Shown piece after piece: positions 50,849 to 54,016 of a DNA stretch of 54,016 bases (position 1 is the first letter of the stretch; every line of letters starts with the position of its first letter). The notes below the pieces were generated by a model, which did no database searches, was not told the DNA's origin, and saw only the letters and a list, made by a program, of their open reading frames with translations. The stretch comes from Berkiella sp050247135. GTDB lineage: Bacteria; Pseudomonadota; Gammaproteobacteria; Berkiellales; Berkiellaceae. Location of the stretch: positions 1 through 54,016 of the forward strand of contig JBFWUT010000018.1 of NCBI GenBank assembly GCA_050247135.1. Reading direction: 5' to 3'. Position numbers and translations under genes: made by a program.

Positions 50849-52513
50849 ATGAGCGAAACAGATCCGAGGCTAATTGAAAATCCAGTTCGACTCTCGGAAT
50901 CAAAGTTCTGGGAGATCCAGCGCAATTATTGGAAGAACATGGGGATCCTTGCTTGGAAAGAAGAAGTACCAAGTTATATCTCCAGTAATGCCTTTATTGG
51001 TCATCAATATGCCTCTTTAGTCCTTGAATATATCAAAGACATCCAGAGCAACCACCCTCATCTTCAAGATGAAACTTTTTATATCGCTGAGCTTGGCGCA
51101 GGGACTGGCAAGTTTAGTTTCTTTTTTTTAAAAGCCTTTAAAGAACTCTGTAAGATTAACAAAATCGAAAAGCTTAAATTTTGTTACATCATCACTGATA
51201 TTGTCGAAAAAAACCTTGAATTTTGCCAAAAGAATGATTGTTTTGCTGGTTACATAGAAAATCATGAACTCGATTTTGCGATGTTTAATGTAGAGGATGG
51301 GCAAGATCTCGAGTTACGTTTGAAAGGAAAAACCTATTCAGAATTACAAGCTAAGGCCCCCTTAATTATTATTGCAAATTACACCTTTGATTGCATTAAA
51401 CAAGATGCTTTTGAAATTAAAGAAGGTAAATTGCAAGAAGAAAAGACAGGGCTGCGTAGCCGCTATAAAAACTTTGATATTAAAAATGCTAAACATTTAA
51501 ATGATTTGCGATTTACTTATCAATATTATGATGTTGATTGGGATCAATATTACAGCAATCCCCATTTGAATGAAATTTTGCAAGAATACGCGACTCGTTT
51601 ACAAGATAAAGATGCGACTATTATGATCCCGTTGGGGGCGATTCAATTTCTGGACCATCTCAACACCTTAACTCATGGAAATTATTTTATGATTGTGGGT
51701 GATAAAGGTATTTCTCAATTAGAGAGGATCCCCATATTAGAAAAGAAATATCGCATGACTTATGATGGGTGTTATTCCTTCTTTGTTAATTTCCACTCTA
51801 TGGGTGAATACATTAAGAAAATAGGAGGGGATTCTTTATTATCAGAAAACGACAATAGTTTTAAAGTGTGTCTTTTTAGTCAAGGAGCCTCGTTTAATCA
51901 GTTAAAAAATACCTATGCTTACTTTTCCTCCTATATCGAAAATGTAGGGCCTGATGAATATTGCTATATCTATGATGAATATATCACTAATAGTTTTCGT
52001 TACCATCTTAAAGCTATAATGTCTTTTTTAAGATTAAGCCGTTGGGATACCAATGCTTATTCAGTCATTCACGACAGATTAATTGAGTTATTACCTACCG
52101 CTGATAAATCCATGTTACTTGAAATTGATAGAGATCTCGCTAAAGTGCAAGATAATGTTTACCACATCAACATCGGTGATGATATCTATAATTTTTTAGG
52201 GAATGTTTACCAAACGCAAGGTCAAGATGAAAAGGCCATTGAATTGTACCAAGAATCGATCACCTGTTTTCCTGATAGATCAGCGCCGCATCACAATTTG
52301 GGTTTAATTTACGATAAAGAGCGTAATACGACCAAAGCATTATACCATTATCAAAAAGCCTATGAGTTCGATAAAAAGAACAGATTTGCTAACAAAAGAG
52401 TGGCTCAACTCTCAGGCAAGCCTAACTGGTTAGTTTTTATTCCTTTATTAAAATTACTGGTAGTGTTAGGTGTGATGGGATTAGTATTGCTTCTATTTGG
52501 GCGTTGGAACTAA
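50849..52513 (+). CDS. SAM-dependent methyltransferase-like protein with TPR repeats and C-terminal membrane anchor
   Basis: The N-terminal domain (about residues 60-330) has the SAM-binding motif 'YIAELGAGTGKFSFFFLKAF' and resembles MidA-type (Methyltransf_28) proteins. Two TPR units follow (about 440-515, 'GNVYQTQGQDEKAIELYQES', 'LGLIYDKERNTTKALYHYQK'), and one hydrophobic helix at the very end (about 523-548, 'FIPLLKLLVVLGVMGLVLLL') makes it tail-anchored. ATG 50849 has aagga 6 bases upstream; ATG 50825 is an alternative. The stop overlaps the stop of the convergent TerC-family gene. Target unknown. Confidence 0.8.
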   Translation: MSETDPRLIENPVRLSESKFWEIQRNYWKNMGILAWKEEVPSYISSNAFIGHQYASLVLEYIKDIQSNHPHLQDETFYIAELGAGTGKFSFFFLKAFKELCKINKIEKLKFCYIITDIVEKNLEFCQKNDCFAGYIENHELDFAMFNVEDGQDLELRLKGKTYSELQAKAPLIIIANYTFDCIKQDAFEIKEGKLQEEKTGLRSRYKNFDIKNAKHLNDLRFTYQYYDVDWDQYYSNPHLNEILQEYATRLQDKDATIMIPLGAIQFLDHLNTLTHGNYFMIVGDKGISQLERIPILEKKYRMTYDGCYSFFVNFHSMGEYIKKIGGDSLLSENDNSFKVCLFSQGASFNQLKNTYAYFSSYIENVGPDEYCYIYDEYITNSFRYHLKAIMSFLRLSRWDTNAYSVIHDRLIELLPTADKSMLLEIDRDLAKVQDNVYHINIGDDIYNFLGNVYQTQGQDEKAIELYQESITCFPDRSAPHHNLGLIYDKERNTTKALYHYQKAYEFDKKNRFANKRVAQLSGKPNWLVFIPLLKLLVVLGVMGLVLLLFGRWN

Positions 52514-53232
52514 AGTCGTTTCTTTTTGCGCAACTTAATATTAAGCATTTCCACCAAGACAGAAAAGGCCATTGCAAAGTAAATATAGCCTTTGGGAACA
52601 TGAAAATGCATCCCTTCACCAACGAGTGTAAAACCAATTAGGATCAAAAAGCTCAAGGCAAGCATTTTAATGGTTGGGTGTCTATCAACGAAATCCCCAA
52701 TCGCGCGAGCTGCAAACATCATCACAAAAATGGCAATGACCACGGCTATCACCATGATTGCCAGATCGTTCGCTAAGCCAATAGCTGTGATCACAGAATC
52801 CAAAGAAAAAACGATATCGATAATACCAATTTGGATCACAATACCCCAAAATTTGCTTTTAGCCGTGCCTTTAACTTCTTCAAGGGTGGTGGGTTCTTCT
52901 TCCATAGTATGGTGGATTTCATGGGTGCTCTTAGCAATCAAAAACAAGCCGCCCAACAGCAATATCAAATCTCTGGCGGAGACGCTCTGCTCCATCACGG
53001 TAAATAAGGGGGTGGTTAAGTGTGCTAGCCAGACTAAAGACATGAGGAGTAAAACACGGGTAGCAAGAGCAAATCCAAGACCGAGAATGCGTCCTAAAGC
53101 GCGTTCTTTAGGAGGAAGACGGCCCACTAGAATGGTTAAAAAAATAATGTTATCGATGCCGAGCACGATTTCGAGTGCTGTTAGGGTAAGAAGAGCCACC
53201 CAAGCGTTAATGTCTGATATCCATTCAAACAT
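52510..53232 (-). CDS. TerC-family integral membrane protein
   Basis: A polytopic membrane protein (about seven helices, 240 residues) of the TerC/YgdQ group, linked to metal ion (Mn) export or tellurium resistance in relatives. Family motifs: 'ALEIVLGIDNIIFL' and 'DIVFSLDSVITAIGLAND', with acidic residues inside helices. ATG 53232 has gtggag 5 bases upstream and gives the family start 'MFEWISD'; an in-frame ATG further upstream (53304) would run through an intergenic hairpin. Confidence 0.92.
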   Translation of the reverse strand: MFEWISDINAWVALLTLTALEIVLGIDNIIFLTILVGRLPPKERALGRILGLGFALATRVLLLMSLVWLAHLTTPLFTVMEQSVSARDLILLLGGLFLIAKSTHEIHHTMEEEPTTLEEVKGTAKSKFWGIVIQIGIIDIVFSLDSVITAIGLANDLAIMVIAVVIAIFVMMFAARAIGDFVDRHPTIKMLALSFLILIGFTLVGEGMHFHVPKGYIYFAMAFSVLVEMLNIKLRKKKRL

Positions 53233-53270
53233 ACTAACTCCACTTATCGCGGGAGCGATTTTAGATATTA

Positions 53271-53302
53271 GCCCCCCATTGCGGCAAGCCGCTATGGGGG
53301 GC
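53271..53302. terminator. Large hairpin between the permease and TerC-family genes
   Basis: The near-perfect palindrome gccccccat (53271-53279) with atggggggc (53294-53302) has an inner gcggc/gccgc pairing. It lies 11 bases after the permease stop. No T-run follows, so it may be a REP-like or transcript-end element rather than a strict intrinsic terminator. Confidence 0.6.
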
Positions 53303-53312
53303 AATGAGACAA

Positions 53313-54016
53313 TTAAGTTATCGCTGCCTCAGATTCTTTAGAATGGGGCAGGATCATGTTTAATAATACGCCAAGTAAGCCACCCAGACCAATGCCGCTG
53401 ATAGCAAAGTTGCCAGCGCCAAGGGTTAAGCCGCCTACGGGAATAACGAGTACGATACCAACGATTGTCATGTTGCGGGGCGACATTAAATCTTCCTGAG
53501 CTTGAGCAAGAAGATGCAAGCCGGTTACGGTGATAGCGCCGAATAGTAAAATTAAGATCCCGCCCATGACAGGGGTAGGAATACTTTGCAAGAACACGCC
53601 AACCTTACCCACAAACGCTAAGCTGATAGCAACTAAGCTTGCCCAAGTCATAATGCCGGGATTGTAGGTTTTGGTGATAGCAACGCCAGCGGTAACTTCA
53701 GCGTAAGTGATGCTAGGAGGACCACCCAAGGAGGCAGCTGCAATGCTAGCAAAACCGTCACCCATAAGGCTGCGGTGAATGCCAGGATAGCGTAAATAGT
53801 TGCGACGAGTAATGCCACCTATCGCCATAATGTCGCCGATGTGCTCAATGGCAGAAACGGCAGCGATAGGCACCATCAGAACCACAGCGCTCCAATTTAC
53901 TTCAGGGAAGGTAAAGTAATGATGGATATATTGAATCCATGGCGCTGCTTCTACCATCGAGAGGTCGACAATATCTAACCAAAGGCTTGCGATGTAACCA
54001 AACACCACACCGACTA
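53313..54016 (-). CDS. Nucleobase permease (NCS2, UraA-like), 3' part (partial)
   Basis: The C-terminal 230 or so residues of a uracil/xanthine-type proton symporter. Family motifs: 'AAVSAIEHIGDIMAIG' and 'GDGFASIAAASLGGPPSITY' (the NCS2 signature region), then 'SIPTPVMGGILILLFGAI'. The sequence 'PSITYAEVTAG' fits the UraA branch. The frame is open to the right window edge, so the internal GTG at 54008 is not the start. Confidence 0.9.
   Translation of the reverse strand, partial: VGVVFGYIASLWLDIVDLSMVEAAPWIQYIHHYFTFPEVNWSAVVLMVPIAAVSAIEHIGDIMAIGGITRRNYLRYPGIHRSLMGDGFASIAAASLGGPPSITYAEVTAGVAITKTYNPGIMTWASLVAISLAFVGKVGVFLQSIPTPVMGGILILLFGAITVTGLHLLAQAQEDLMSPRNMTIVGIVLVIPVGGLTLGAGNFAISGIGLGGLLGVLLNMILPHSKESEAAIT

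Noticed and set aside
52670..53341. Long open frame (223 codons) on the plus strand opposite the TerC-family gene
   Set aside because: The minus strand encodes clear TerC motifs with a proper start and ribosome-binding site. The plus-strand translation is Ser/Arg/Lys-rich, without a family match, and is an antisense shadow.
1..54016. CRISPR arrays, tRNA or rRNA genes, prophage or transposase genes
   Set aside because: No regularly spaced direct repeats, tRNA/rRNA signatures or transposase/integrase motifs were seen. The only mobile-like sequences are the two palindromic elements.

Overview
The window reads as a chromosome segment of an AT-rich gammaproteobacterium. Its first 29.5 kb is the distal part of a large polar-type flagellar cluster (Pseudomonas/Vibrio/Legionella layout with fleQ-fleS-fleR, flhF, fleN and fliA). 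The next part holds a complete cytochrome c maturation (ccm) operon, followed by accessory and housekeeping genes. Several accessory genes look eukaryote-like: an F-box protein with leucine-rich repeats, a very acidic protein ending in a basic nuclear-localisation-like tail, a Sel1-repeat lipoprotein and a GHSMGG hydrolase. That combination suggests a host-associated or intracellular relative of the Legionellales (the intranuclear 'Candidatus Berkiella' group is one possibility). The taxonomic placement is inference from gene content; no rRNA or other marker is present.

Layout. 1-8120: flgK (5' end outside the window), flgL, fliC with its own sigma-28 promoter, then fliD-fliS-fliT behind a sigma-54 promoter. 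8276-12011: regulators: a shortened FleQ-like sigma-54 activator, a small unknown gene on the minus strand, and fleS-fleR behind a sigma-54 promoter. 12008-17293: fliE-F-G-H-I-J, coupled to fleR by overlap. 17454-18108: a STAS protein and an Hpt phosphotransfer protein. 18223-29553: fliK and then fliL-M-N-O-P-Q-R-flhB-flhA-flhF-fleN-fliA, with sigma-54-type promoters before fliK and fliL. The regulatory order is readable from the DNA: a FleQ-type activator and sigma-54 drive the early/middle genes, FleS/FleR boost a second sigma-54 class, and FliA (sigma-28, last gene of the block) drives flagellin. No motAB or chemotaxis genes follow fliA, although FliM keeps its CheY-binding N-terminus.

29554-31996: two genes of uncertain role, flanked by two inverted copies of a structured palindromic repeat. 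31996-33018: an S49 (SohB-type) peptidase on the minus strand. 33152-39744: ccmA-B-C-D-E-F-G-H-I plus a 40-residue membrane protein. 39819-42488 (minus): F-box/LRR protein, acidic NLS-like protein, YheT-type hydrolase. 42629-46478: Sel1 lipoprotein, AsmA-family protein, small unknown protein. 46640-49398 (minus): unknown protein, GHSMGG hydrolase, GNAT acetyltransferase. 49452-52513: YjbQ-family protein, TtcA, and a methyltransferase-TPR protein with a C-terminal membrane anchor. 52510-54016 (minus): TerC-family protein and the 3' part of a uracil/xanthine-type (NCS2) permease cut by the window end.

Most notable observations: (i) flagellin-IN modules shared by FlgK, FlgL and FliC; (ii) a sigma-28 flagellin promoter followed at once by a strong 5'-terminal stem-loop; (iii) a FleQ-like regulator lacking its N-terminal domain and apparent c-di-GMP contacts; (iv) FlhF with degraded GTPase motifs; (v) the repeat-flanked gene pair; (vi) adjacent candidate host-directed proteins (F-box/LRR and acidic NLS-tailed); (vii) a hairpin covering the ribosome-binding region of an unknown gene. 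There are no tRNA, rRNA or CRISPR features that I can see. The only gene-free stretch over 300 bases is 3217-3530, which holds the flgL terminator and the fliC promoter/leader.
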